From positions 1 through 64,000 of IMG/VR virus record IMGVR_UViG_3300030419_006726: a DNA stretch of 64,000 nt. One strand, written 5' to 3'. A model generated the notes under the pieces. That model had not been told where the DNA came from and searched no databases. It saw only the letters and a program-made list of their open reading frames with translations. The translations under genes and the position numbers were made by a program. Source of the DNA: a virus. Of the stretch, positions 38,345-47,709 are shown piece after piece; positions within the stretch are counted from its first letter, which is position 1, and each line of letters begins with the position of its first letter.

Positions 38345-39819
38345 TGTTTTACATATTTGAAATGGCAAACAATCACCAGGGAAGCGTGAAGCATGCAAAG
38401 TTGATTGTTGATAGGTTTGCAGATATTGCGAAAAAGTACAGTATCAATGCAGGAATCAAGCTGCAGTTTAGACAATTGGATACTTTTATCCATAAAGACT
38501 ATATTGATTCAGATTTAAAATATGTCAAAAGGTTTAAGGATACTCGCTTATCTAAAGAGCAATTTGGAGAAATCACTGATTACATTCGCAGCAAAGATCT
38601 TGTAACTATCGCTACGCCTTTTGACAATGAGTCTTTACCGTGGCTTGAAGATCTAGACATTTCTGTCGTAAAGGTTGCAAGTTGTTCAGTAGATGATTGG
38701 CCATTGCTAAGAGATGTATGCAAGATTAATAAAAGAATTATTATCTCTACTGGCGGTGCATCGATCGATCAGCTAAAAGAAGTTTACACTCTGTTCAAAA
38801 ACCATAATCGTGATTTTGCCTTTATGCATTGTGTTGGAGAGTATCCAACACCTGTAGAGTGCTCCAACTTAAACAGAATTAAGAGACTGAGAGAAGAATT
38901 CCCAGATATTGAAATTGGATTTTCTACGCACGAATCACCAACTCAAAAGTCAATGGCGGGCTATGCCGCGGCCCTGGGGTGTACAATCGTAGAGAAGCAT
39001 GTTGGAGTTGAAACTGACGATGTAAGTCTGAATGCCTACTCGTGCGCACCGTATGACATGGAAAAGGTAATAAAAGAAATTCAATTATTTGAAAGTGCTA
39101 ACAGTGGTATTTCGGCTACAGAAAAGCAGACCCTCTACAAACTTAAAAGAGGTATATATGCCAAGAGAAGCATTAAACAAGGCGAGACAATTACTGCTGA
39201 TGATTTGTATTTTTCAATGCCCTTGGTTGAGAGTCAGCTCGATGCATCAAAAATCGATCAAGTTTTAGAGGGTTTCCGCTGCAATGTGGATGTTTTGGCC
39301 GACGCGCCAATCACTATGTACGATTTTGGCTCAACAGATAGAAAAGACAAAGTTGATAAAATCGCTCACTACACGAAGGGATACTTGGACGCCAACAGAA
39401 TCCCTCTTAGCAACAAAGACACTGCAGAGATTTCTGCACACTATGGAATCGACAATTTTAATGAAACTGGTGTTTTTATTATTAATAAGATCAATAGAGA
39501 ATACTGTAAAAAGATATTGGTTGTCTCACCCGGCCAATCTCATCCGACACACCACCATATCAAGAAAGAGGAGTCGTTTGAGCTATTGAGCGGTGATTGT
39601 ATGTTGATTTTAAATGGAAAAGTCATGGCGCTTGAAAGAGGTCGACCAGTATTGATTCCCCGGGGAGTTAAGCACTCTTTCAAAAGCAGAAGTGGCTGCA
39701 TTATTGAGGAAGTATCGACAACACATTATCCTGGCGACTCTGTATATGAAGATCCAGAGATTAACAAGCTTAAGCTTTCAGAGAGAAAATATGTTGTTGA
39801 TAATTTAAGCGAGTATTAA
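38344..39819 (+). CDS. NeuB-type synthase with SAF and cupin domains
   Basis: A 491-residue protein starting at the ATG coupled to the previous stop. Domains in order: TIM barrel (1-255; EMANNHQGS, KLQFRQ, EKHVGV), SAF antifreeze-like domain (about 262-320; KRGIYAKRSIKQGETI), linker, and a cupin (about 380-480; PTHHHIKKEESFELLSGD). The cupin could epimerise or bind a sugar. Compared with the 35847 protein it is longer and divergent, so the two probably make different acids or act in succession (inference). Confidence 0.85.
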   Translation: MFYIFEMANNHQGSVKHAKLIVDRFADIAKKYSINAGIKLQFRQLDTFIHKDYIDSDLKYVKRFKDTRLSKEQFGEITDYIRSKDLVTIATPFDNESLPWLEDLDISVVKVASCSVDDWPLLRDVCKINKRIIISTGGASIDQLKEVYTLFKNHNRDFAFMHCVGEYPTPVECSNLNRIKRLREEFPDIEIGFSTHESPTQKSMAGYAAALGCTIVEKHVGVETDDVSLNAYSCAPYDMEKVIKEIQLFESANSGISATEKQTLYKLKRGIYAKRSIKQGETITADDLYFSMPLVESQLDASKIDQVLEGFRCNVDVLADAPITMYDFGSTDRKDKVDKIAHYTKGYLDANRIPLSNKDTAEISAHYGIDNFNETGVFIINKINREYCKKILVVSPGQSHPTHHHIKKEESFELLSGDCMLILNGKVMALERGRPVLIPRGVKHSFKSRSGCIIEEVSTTHYPGDSVYEDPEINKLKLSERKYVVDNLSEY

Positions 39820-39825
39820 ATTAAA

Positions 39826-40893
39826 ATGTTAAAAAACGGAACTGTTTGGGAAGATTGCGTATTAGTTTCGAAGCAGGGTGAAGACCATAACTATTTCAAT
39901 AATTTTTCTAAAAAGTGCGCAAAGCAATTACAGCTTTATTATGATACTTTGATAAAGTACTATGGACGCGAACTAGCAGGAAAAGAATACCTAGATAATA
40001 ATATTTGGCTTGACACTAAAAGCAATACAGTCTTTTGCAAAGGTCAATACAAGCTTCCAAAGGCTTTTGGAAAAGATCACCATTTCTATGTTAGAGAGAA
40101 GAATTTTAACAAGGACACAAAAAATCATTTTTATAATAGATTAATACGCCCAGATGCAAATTTAAGTAAATTAACATATACTCAGATTGGTGATGATTTG
40201 ATTTATGGAAAAAACAATATTACTGATTTTGATATGTATAAAGGAAAAAGTGTAAAAATAGTTGGCGGTGGTCCAACTACCAAAGAGGTGAAATGGGAAA
40301 ATATCATAACCGATTATACTTGGACATGTAATCAATTTTACAATTATGAAAAAGTCACAAACCAGAAACTAGATTTGATATCAATATCCTCTGATACTCC
40401 AAAGCAGGGATATGATCACATCAGACACCATTGCCAGACAAATAACACTAAAGCATGTTTTCTTTTAGATTGGGGAGATTTCAATATCAATTCTCCAAAA
40501 TACTTATATAATTTGGCAAATCAATATTCAGACAACGTTTTTTATTATCATACGCGATATGCCTCTGCGATTGGGGTTGGTGTTCGGATGATTATTTCTG
40601 CGATTTTGTGGGGGGCAAAGAACATATATTTTGTTGGCATTGACGGCTGGAATGTCTCTAAAGAAACTCATTCTTTTGAGAAGAATAAGCATCTTCCTAG
40701 TTGGTATGCTAAACATGGCAATGATTTTCAAAGAAGGCACTTTGTTGTTTTTTGGGAATATATTATGAAACTTCGTGAAGTATATGATTTTAACTTATAC
40801 AATCTTGGAGAACTTAGTCAAAACAACTCGTATAAAACCATGTCACATCTTTTGTTTCCTTTAAGCAGCAACGTAAAGGAGAAGATAAAATGA
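39826..40893 (+). CDS. Maf/DUF115-like protein, copy B
   Basis: A 355-residue protein paralogous to those at 36681 and 41610: KSVKIVGGGPTTKEVKW, WTCNQFYNYEK, YHTRYASAIGVGVRM and the end block FWEYIMKLREV. The N-terminal 130 residues (WLDTKSNTVF, KDHHFYVREK) are shared with copy C. Likely a nonulosonic-acid glycosyltransferase (inference). Overlaps the next gene by 4 nt. Confidence 0.72.
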   Translation: MLKNGTVWEDCVLVSKQGEDHNYFNNFSKKCAKQLQLYYDTLIKYYGRELAGKEYLDNNIWLDTKSNTVFCKGQYKLPKAFGKDHHFYVREKNFNKDTKNHFYNRLIRPDANLSKLTYTQIGDDLIYGKNNITDFDMYKGKSVKIVGGGPTTKEVKWENIITDYTWTCNQFYNYEKVTNQKLDLISISSDTPKQGYDHIRHHCQTNNTKACFLLDWGDFNINSPKYLYNLANQYSDNVFYYHTRYASAIGVGVRMIISAILWGAKNIYFVGIDGWNVSKETHSFEKNKHLPSWYAKHGNDFQRRHFVVFWEYIMKLREVYDFNLYNLGELSQNNSYKTMSHLLFPLSSNVKEKIK

Positions 40894-41609
40894 GAGATCT
40901 AACATGTCACGCTTGTATGACCACTGCAGGATATCGGGTCATTAATAGTAGATTTCCAGACATCTACAAGTGCACACACTGCAATCACATTTTTAGAAGA
41001 TACAACGGGGATGTATCAGAATTTCACAGGGACCAATATAGAAGTCTAGTTTTACCTAGTGGAAATCTAGGATATGATTTTAAACCGATTGAAGTTAGAA
41101 CGAGACACGTTAATTCTATTTTGGCAAAAATAGATCCTTTTTTAAAAGATTCTCACAAGTGTTTAGAAGTGGGTTTTGGAGATGGTGTATTTACAAGATT
41201 GGTATCCCCACATGTTAAAAAAATTGAATGCTGTGAAATCGATCCCAACTTGGCATTACAAGCAGAGGCAGAAGGTTTTGATGCATATTGTGAAAATGTT
41301 TTAAATCTAAAAGACCTTCAGTATGATTCGGTTTTCGCTTTTGATATAATGGAACATGTTTTAGATATTCAACAATTTAAAGATAAAATGACAGAGTTAA
41401 CTAAGAAAACTCTTGTTATACAAGTTCCTGTAAATAGAATGTTAAAGCCTCCTAACAGACCTCAAGGATTTGATGGCCACTGTCATTATTTTTCTGCCGA
41501 TTCTATTAAGCGAGTATTTGAAAAAGATTTTGAACTAAAACTACTATACACTTCAAGACCCGGTGAGTTTGCCAATGGGTGCGAAATGCTGACCGTATGG
41601 GAGAAATAA
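40890..41609 (+). CDS. SAM-dependent methyltransferase with zinc-ribbon N-terminus
   Basis: A 239-residue protein. The N-terminal C-x2-C (CHAC) and C-x2-C (CTHC) form a zinc ribbon; the Rossmann core has CLEVGFGDGVFTRL as motif I and FAFDIMEHVLD. This layout is typical of small-molecule or sugar C/O-methyltransferases of the Methyltransf_11/12 type. Within the glycan island it probably methylates a sugar or nonulosonic acid. It overlaps the preceding gene by 4 nt. Confidence 0.83.
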   Translation: MRDLTCHACMTTAGYRVINSRFPDIYKCTHCNHIFRRYNGDVSEFHRDQYRSLVLPSGNLGYDFKPIEVRTRHVNSILAKIDPFLKDSHKCLEVGFGDGVFTRLVSPHVKKIECCEIDPNLALQAEAEGFDAYCENVLNLKDLQYDSVFAFDIMEHVLDIQQFKDKMTELTKKTLVIQVPVNRMLKPPNRPQGFDGHCHYFSADSIKRVFEKDFELKLLYTSRPGEFANGCEMLTVWEK

Positions 41610-42716
41610 GTGCATTTAGGATTCGCTACAGAAAATTACCAAATTATATATAAAAAAGGTAATATTTTAAAAGATTCAAATTGGCTGAAACCTTTAAGTC
41701 CCTCTGAGATAAAAAGCAGATCCGACCAGTTTAGAGAATATATTGATACCTTTCCGGATGCTATAAATCAAAATGTATGGTACGATTTTAAAAATGCACT
41801 CTTCTTCAGTCAGGCACAATATCGTTTTGGCCCAGCCGGAAAGGACCACCATTTTTTAGAAAAAAAAGACGCGTTTATTAAAGATAAAACATGGGGAGTA
41901 AATTCAGCTATCAAATTAGCTAAATTTTTTGACCTTATAGACGATCAAACTTCAAAACAAACCACACAGATATATGTTAATGATGAAATTATATACGGCG
42001 CTCACCCTAATCTTCAATCCGTAAAAGACAAATCTGTTTTAATTGTATGTGGTGGCCCCTCTGCTAGCACCGTTGCATGGGAAAACTTAAACTACGACCA
42101 GATTTGGTCTTGTAATCAATTTTTTATGAATGAGAAATTTGCTACTCGCAAAGTTGATTTAGTCACTGTTGTGGCTGAATTGTTTGATTTTAACAATACA
42201 GAACAATTTATTAAATACATTGAAGATAACAATACTTTGGTATCTTTTGAGCTTGAAAGGGGCTCTTGGATGACTAGCGACGGAAGAGTTGGAGAGGAGT
42301 TTAAGAAAACACGAGATTTTTGTATTAAATATAAAAATAGCTCAACATTTTTTCACACGAGATACAGAGGCCAATTAGGTGTTGGCTTAAGATTGATCGT
42401 TTATGCAATGATGATGGGTTTCAAAGATATATATATTGTGGGTTTAGATGGTAGGTTTGAAATAGAGAAAAATGGTAATTTGCTGCACGCGTTTGAGACA
42501 AATAAGCCAATTCCAAATTGGTATAAAAAGTTTGGCAATGATTTTCAAGATAGGCAAATGATTATTTTTTGGGAATATTTAATGGAATTAAAGCAAAATT
42601 ATCATCCAAATACAAATGTATACAATCTTGGGCAGGATTCAGAGTATAATGTATTGGCGCGCCTTTTTAGCGACTCTTACCCTTTGCCTGATCAAATTAA
42701 AGAGGATATTAAATAA
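41610..42716 (+). CDS. Maf/DUF115-like protein, copy C
   Basis: A 368-residue protein from GTG directly after the previous stop. The shared blocks KSVLIVCGGPSASTVAW, WSCNQFFMNEK, FHTRYRGQLGVGLRL and FWEYLMELKQN place it with copies A and B. CGGPS is closest of the three to the Maf CGPS motif. Three copies in six kilobases suggest sequential addition of several acids to one carrier (inference). Confidence 0.74.
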   Translation: MHLGFATENYQIIYKKGNILKDSNWLKPLSPSEIKSRSDQFREYIDTFPDAINQNVWYDFKNALFFSQAQYRFGPAGKDHHFLEKKDAFIKDKTWGVNSAIKLAKFFDLIDDQTSKQTTQIYVNDEIIYGAHPNLQSVKDKSVLIVCGGPSASTVAWENLNYDQIWSCNQFFMNEKFATRKVDLVTVVAELFDFNNTEQFIKYIEDNNTLVSFELERGSWMTSDGRVGEEFKKTRDFCIKYKNSSTFFHTRYRGQLGVGLRLIVYAMMMGFKDIYIVGLDGRFEIEKNGNLLHAFETNKPIPNWYKKFGNDFQDRQMIIFWEYLMELKQNYHPNTNVYNLGQDSEYNVLARLFSDSYPLPDQIKEDIK

Positions 42717-42717
42717 C

Positions 42718-43560
42718 ATGTATACATATGCCGAATATTATAAGCTTTGCAAAGATAGGTATGGAAATTCAAATCAAAAGTTAAACTTGTATGATCTTAA
42801 GATGCACATATGCCAACCAGATGAAAAAAGTGAATTATTTACTTTTCCTAAAAATTATTCCAAATTAATCAACTCTTTGGCTAAAAAAATTAGTGAAAAA
42901 ATCGATGACAAATCACAACACTATCGCGACCCGTCTGCCAAGGGTTATAGCATGGCTATACAAATTAAAAATATTTGGGATTTACCAGAGTTAAACGAAA
43001 TCGCAGCGCACATATTGCCATGTCTGGAGCAAAGCGTTTTTGGCTCAAGGATTCATTGCAGTGCTGTACACGCTTATAGAAATATTCCGACAAAAGAATC
43101 AGAGATTAGTTCATGGCTTTGGCATTATGATAACAATCCTAAAGAAGCAGTCAAGTTATTAATATACTTAACTGATGTAGAGGAAGACACTGGACCGTTT
43201 GAGCTTCTGGAAAAGGATGGTGATTATGTAAAAATGAAAACCAGCCGTACTGGATACAACAACTGGAGACCCCCTTATATACCGGAAAGTAGAATTCCAA
43301 AAAATATGATAAACGATTTCGTTAATCAAGGTTATAATAAAAAGAAGATTGTTGGACCAAAAGGAACTGTTCTATTTTTTGACAATAACATTATACACAA
43401 GGCAAACATTCCAACTCGAAAATACCGCGATGTTGTTATTTTTAACATAAGGCCAACATTGCATAAATTTGAGCCATATATCTCAAAAAACTTTACCGGC
43501 TCCTGGGAGCACAAGAGCCCAATTGTAAATCCAGAAGAAGTTGTGCCAAGATTAAAATAG
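42718..43560 (+). CDS. PhyH-like Fe(II)/2-oxoglutarate dioxygenase
   Basis: A 280-residue protein; the ATG right after the previous stop is chosen because the earlier frame lies inside copy C. WHYDNNP supplies the His-x-Asp pair and HKANIPTRKYRD the distal His and Arg, a phytanoyl-CoA dioxygenase-like facial triad. Such enzymes hydroxylate small molecules. Context suggests hydroxylation or modification of a glycan or lipid, substrate unknown. Confidence 0.8.
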   Translation: MYTYAEYYKLCKDRYGNSNQKLNLYDLKMHICQPDEKSELFTFPKNYSKLINSLAKKISEKIDDKSQHYRDPSAKGYSMAIQIKNIWDLPELNEIAAHILPCLEQSVFGSRIHCSAVHAYRNIPTKESEISSWLWHYDNNPKEAVKLLIYLTDVEEDTGPFELLEKDGDYVKMKTSRTGYNNWRPPYIPESRIPKNMINDFVNQGYNKKKIVGPKGTVLFFDNNIIHKANIPTRKYRDVVIFNIRPTLHKFEPYISKNFTGSWEHKSPIVNPEEVVPRLK

Positions 43561-43569
43561 GAGACTAAT

Positions 43570-44943
43570 ATGAAATTTATAGGAAGTGAAAAGACTTTTA
43601 ATTTAAAATTAAAACAAGGTGGAAACGATTTTGTTTTTGACTTTACGTGTCCATTTAGAAACAAGAAGGTTGGCTTTGCGAAAAAGCCATTTGATTTTGT
43701 TTTGTCTTGTGACAATGAAGAGTTTGTAGGCGCCGGCGCCTTTGGCCAAGATGCATTATGGTTGCCAATTTCTAATGAATCTGGAATAAAAATTATTAGA
43801 GCAAAAGACAACGCAGATCAGATATTAAAAAATATTGAATATATTAAATCTATCAATTGTGATCTTTTTCCTAAAATCGATTGGTTTTGCAAAGCAGCAA
43901 TTAATAACGTTGATTGCGTCTTCGTACAAATGGAGAACATTCATGAACTTGATGAAGGAATGGAAGACATTCCATACTTGCACCACATCGATAGAGAATA
44001 TGTCAACAAGTTGGTTGCAACTCCCATATCCACCATACAAAAGTGTGTACAAGTTTTTGTCAAATACGAATTAATGCCAGAAGATACGTGGTATAAAAAT
44101 GGTGGATTTGGAACTAAGAATCTTATTAACGGAAAGCTAGTCGATTTTCACATGTTTGAACACACCCCAGGCAGATATAAAATGCCGGCAAATAACACGT
44201 CACATGAGATTTGTGAAAACATTTATCAAGCTGCTCTTAAAAGATATAGAAATTGGGCGATTCAAAGAAACGAAAGATTACCAAAATGGAAGGGTAAAAT
44301 TTATCAAGGAATGAAGTTTGATAATGATTACACCATGCCTGGCTATACGTCTGATGGTACATATTTTGATAGCTATACAAAGCTAAACTTTTTACCTCTT
44401 GATAAAATTAAAGGAGGCAAAGTTCTTGATTTAGGATCGAATCAAGGTTTCTTTTCTATGCAGTGTGCACTTCATGGCGCCGGCGAGGTAACAGGTGTTG
44501 AATTGACAACTGAAGATGTTCTACTGGCAAATGAAATTAAAAACAATATTATTAAACTAGATAACGTTAATTTTATCAACACAGATTTAATTGAATATCT
44601 CAATCAAGATACAAACTGGTATGAATTAATTATCATGAGTTCAGTGTTGCACCAAACGCATCCAGATTTATATAAGTGTGATGATTTTCTTCAATTGATA
44701 GGGTCTAAGTGTAGACGTTTCTTTTTCGAAACTCCGATTCGACACAAGCACTATATGTATTCAGTTCAACAAATAGACGAAAAGCTTAAGCAGCATTATC
44801 ACTCGGTTAGATTGGCTTACATTTATGATGCTTATTCTACTGGTGCCCGCGCTGTATTTTTATGCCACCCTTTAGACCCCGGATATAACAGCGAGGGTGA
44901 ATACATGAGGTGGGTTAATCAAGGCAGAGTCGGAAAAAGATGA
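43570..44943 (+). CDS. Kinase-like domain fused to SAM methyltransferase
   Basis: A 457-residue protein after TAGGAG. The N-terminal 230 residues resemble a kinase fold (GAGAFGQDALW, ESGIKIIRA, a VQMENI hinge, and KNLINGKLVDFHMFE as catalytic/metal block). The C-terminal half is a methyltransferase: VLDLGSNQGFFSM (motif I), GVELTT, and MSSVLHQTHPD. The pairing could phosphorylate and methylate a glycan end, as in some O-antigen capping systems (inference). It overlaps the next gene by 4 nt. Confidence 0.75.
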   Translation: MKFIGSEKTFNLKLKQGGNDFVFDFTCPFRNKKVGFAKKPFDFVLSCDNEEFVGAGAFGQDALWLPISNESGIKIIRAKDNADQILKNIEYIKSINCDLFPKIDWFCKAAINNVDCVFVQMENIHELDEGMEDIPYLHHIDREYVNKLVATPISTIQKCVQVFVKYELMPEDTWYKNGGFGTKNLINGKLVDFHMFEHTPGRYKMPANNTSHEICENIYQAALKRYRNWAIQRNERLPKWKGKIYQGMKFDNDYTMPGYTSDGTYFDSYTKLNFLPLDKIKGGKVLDLGSNQGFFSMQCALHGAGEVTGVELTTEDVLLANEIKNNIIKLDNVNFINTDLIEYLNQDTNWYELIIMSSVLHQTHPDLYKCDDFLQLIGSKCRRFFFETPIRHKHYMYSVQQIDEKLKQHYHSVRLAYIYDAYSTGARAVFLCHPLDPGYNSEGEYMRWVNQGRVGKR

Positions 44944-45776
44944 TTCAATGGTATGATGCAAATAATGCAAACTGTTATCGTGGAGGAAAGCGCGGTGTTG
45001 AGATGTACAATATTGCCTGCACCGATAGAAGACAAGCATATCCTGTAGCTACCGAAAAGTACAAAAATATTATAAACACGCTAAACACAGATGGCTTTTG
45101 CGTTGTAAAAAACGCTGTTGATCCCGCGCTACCCCAACAGCTAAAAAAAGAATTTGATAATCAAGCAACAGCTAACGAGAACCTTAAAGAGCACAATGAG
45201 CATTTTACTGTTGTTGATCAAGCTTTAGTTAACTGTCCGACAGTTAAAGATTTTGCTTTTTCAGATTTGGTCACAGACATCGCTTCTGAATATTTTAATT
45301 GCTTGCCGGCGTTGGGTACGTTCAATTTGAGAAAAAGCTATGTAAATACAGCCAACCCAGTAAAGCATCAGATTTTTCATTCTGATCCAAACAGTATTAA
45401 GTTTATAAAGTTCTTCTTCTATCTCAACGATGTCGATATAGATGGGGGCCCGTTTTGCATCGTAAAGGGCTCTTTGTATAGAAAGTTTTCTGGATGGCTT
45501 GACAAGTATCGATGGACTGAGCAAGAAATGAAAGCAATTTATGGCGATGATAGCATTCATTATTTAACGGCAAATGTTGGTGATATGATTATCGCAAACA
45601 CAACATGTTTTCACAGAGGAGTTCCACCGATTAAGCAAGACAGAATAATGTTGACGCTCAATTACGTGGTGCACCCCGAAGATTGGAAAGAGCCGACATT
45701 TCAAATTAAAAAAGATGATTATGAAAACCTGCCCGACAATGTAAAACCGGTAGCAGATTATTTAGTAAAAATATAA
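44940..45776 (+). CDS. PhyH-like Fe(II)/2-oxoglutarate dioxygenase
   Basis: A 278-residue protein. FHSDPNSIKF (His-x-Asp), GGPFCIVKGS and FHRGVPPIKQDR (distal His and Arg) define the PhyH-like fold. It is the second such enzyme in the island and only distantly similar to that at 42718. The likely role is oxidation of a sugar or lipid-linked precursor. Confidence 0.83.
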   Translation: MIQWYDANNANCYRGGKRGVEMYNIACTDRRQAYPVATEKYKNIINTLNTDGFCVVKNAVDPALPQQLKKEFDNQATANENLKEHNEHFTVVDQALVNCPTVKDFAFSDLVTDIASEYFNCLPALGTFNLRKSYVNTANPVKHQIFHSDPNSIKFIKFFFYLNDVDIDGGPFCIVKGSLYRKFSGWLDKYRWTEQEMKAIYGDDSIHYLTANVGDMIIANTTCFHRGVPPIKQDRIMLTLNYVVHPEDWKEPTFQIKKDDYENLPDNVKPVADYLVKI

Positions 45777-45788
45777 AAGGAGTATACA

Positions 45789-46139
45789 ATGTTAACAGAT
45801 TTAAGACCATGGGGCAAATATGAGGTGCTCCTCGATGCTAAGGCTTGCAAGGTAAAGAGAATTATAGTCAATCCAGATTCTCAGCCAAGTTATCAATATC
45901 ACCACAAGAGAGATGAAATCTGGGTGATTGTATCTGGCGAAGGACTGGTTACGATCGAAAACGTAGAAAGCAATGTTTCGAAAGGAAACGTGATTCATGT
46001 TCCAAGAACCAAGAAGCACAGAATCAAGAACGTCGGAGAAGGCGAATTAGTTTTCATCGAAGTTCAGCTTGGCGAATACTTTGGCGAAGACGATATTGTC
46101 CGAGTCGAAGACGATTACAACAGACAAGATGATATATAA
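45789..46139 (+). CDS. Cupin, mannose-6-phosphate isomerase-like
   Basis: A 116-residue protein after AAAAGGAG. RPWGKYEVL, YQYHHKRDEIWVIVSGEG and VPRTKKHRIKNVGEGELVF are the blocks of the ManC C-terminal/WbuC-type cupin, with the metal ligands in HHKRDE and KKHR. Related enzymes isomerise sugar phosphates. It overlaps the next gene by 11 nt, suggesting joint action with the nucleotidyltransferase. Confidence 0.87.
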   Translation: MLTDLRPWGKYEVLLDAKACKVKRIIVNPDSQPSYQYHHKRDEIWVIVSGEGLVTIENVESNVSKGNVIHVPRTKKHRIKNVGEGELVFIEVQLGEYFGEDDIVRVEDDYNRQDDI

Positions 46140-47709
46140 AGTCTTTATACCAACTGCTGGCTTGGGTACCCGCCTAGGTCAGCTAAGCAAGAATATAAAC
46201 AAGGCCCTTGTTGCCGTTGACAACAAGCCTGTAATTTCACATGTAATTGAGAAGTTTCCAAAAGATGTGGAATTCGTTTTTGCGCTTGGCTATAAAGGCA
46301 ATTTAGTCCGTGATTATCTGCAGATAGCCCATCCTGACAGATTAATGACGTTTGTGGATGTTGATCCATATTGCGGTCCCGGAAGCGGCCTAGGCCGTAC
46401 TGTGCTCGAATGCGAGAGTTTTTTGCAATGTCCGTTCGTGTTCTGCACAAACGATGCTTTGATCCTAGAAAAGATCCCGCCACCAACTGAAAATTGGATG
46501 GGATTTACAGATATCGAAAATAACGAAAATTATCGTTCTGTCCGAATTGGAAAGCACGATGTTGTCGAAGAATTATACGAAAAGGACGAAGGCATTAATG
46601 CGAAACCATATATCGGATTAGCTGGAATATACGATTACAAGTCGTTTTGGCAAAACATGTCAGATGGCGTATTGTACGGATCAATACAGATCGGTGAATC
46701 ATATGCCTTGAGAAAGATGATCGAGGACAATGTAAAGATTAAAGCCAAGCAATTTACTTGGCACGATACCGGAACTTTGAGCACTTTGGCCCGGGCCAGA
46801 GAGATATTCAAAAGAAAGAATTCTCCGGAGATTCTAGAGAAGCCGAATGAGGCAATTTGGTTTGTAAACAATCGCGCCATCAAATTCGCAGAAGACAAGA
46901 CCTTTATAAGCGATAGAATCGAAAGATCTAAAGTTTTAAAAGGATACGTGCCAGAAATTGTAGATTCAAGCGACAATATGTACTGCTATAAGTTGATTAA
47001 CGGCAATACGATGTCAAAATGCATAACAAAACCGCTATTTTTGCGATTTTTGAGCTGGATTGGACACTTTTGGTCCGATACCGTGGGCGAATTCGGTCTA
47101 AACAAAGAAGAGAAATTGGAGTTTAAGCAGCGTTGTTTGTCATTTTATGAGGCCAAAACGAAAAGTCGCGTGCACCAATACTTTAATAGATTCAGCGTTT
47201 CAGACGCCGAAGAGGTGATTAACGGCGTAAAAGTGCCGAAATTATCATATTTGCTGCAAAAAGTCGATTGGGATCTGTTGTCTGACGGAAAGCCTTCAAG
47301 ATTTCATGGAGATTTGCACTTTGAAAACATATTGGTTGCTGAGAATGGCGAATTCTGCCTTTTAGACTGGAGACAGAATTTTTCGGGATTAAAAAAGTAT
47401 GGTGATATTTACTATGATTTAGCAAAACTCTATCACGGAATTGTTGTTTCTCACGAATTGGTAAACAAGAACTACTTCAATATCGACCGCGATGGTGGTA
47501 TTATTACTTTTGATATTCTTAGGAACCACAAACTGGTTGAGGCCGAGAAAGTATTCGAAAAATTTATAGTTGAAAAGGGATATGACCTGTATAAAGTGAA
47601 GTTGCTAACAGCACTGATTTTCTTAAACATCGCTGCGCTGCATCATTATCCATATTCTGAGTTTTTGTTTTATTTAGGAAAATATCAATTGAGTGAGTTG
47701 GTGAGTTAG
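46129..47709 (+). CDS. NTP-transferase/APH-kinase bifunctional protein (LicC-LicA-like)
   Basis: A 526-residue protein from the ATG in the overlap. The N-terminal nucleotidyltransferase has GLGTRLGQ (11-18) and NKALVAVDNKPV. The C-terminal kinase of the aminoglycoside/choline-kinase type has HGDLHFEN (HGD at 393) and FCLLDW. Similar fusions phosphorylate and activate choline or a sugar alcohol. Here the product could decorate the glycan with such a group (inference). It overlaps the next gene by 1 nt. Confidence 0.83.
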   Translation: MIYKVFIPTAGLGTRLGQLSKNINKALVAVDNKPVISHVIEKFPKDVEFVFALGYKGNLVRDYLQIAHPDRLMTFVDVDPYCGPGSGLGRTVLECESFLQCPFVFCTNDALILEKIPPPTENWMGFTDIENNENYRSVRIGKHDVVEELYEKDEGINAKPYIGLAGIYDYKSFWQNMSDGVLYGSIQIGESYALRKMIEDNVKIKAKQFTWHDTGTLSTLARAREIFKRKNSPEILEKPNEAIWFVNNRAIKFAEDKTFISDRIERSKVLKGYVPEIVDSSDNMYCYKLINGNTMSKCITKPLFLRFLSWIGHFWSDTVGEFGLNKEEKLEFKQRCLSFYEAKTKSRVHQYFNRFSVSDAEEVINGVKVPKLSYLLQKVDWDLLSDGKPSRFHGDLHFENILVAENGEFCLLDWRQNFSGLKKYGDIYYDLAKLYHGIVVSHELVNKNYFNIDRDGGIITFDILRNHKLVEAEKVFEKFIVEKGYDLYKVKLLTALIFLNIAALHHYPYSEFLFYLGKYQLSELVS

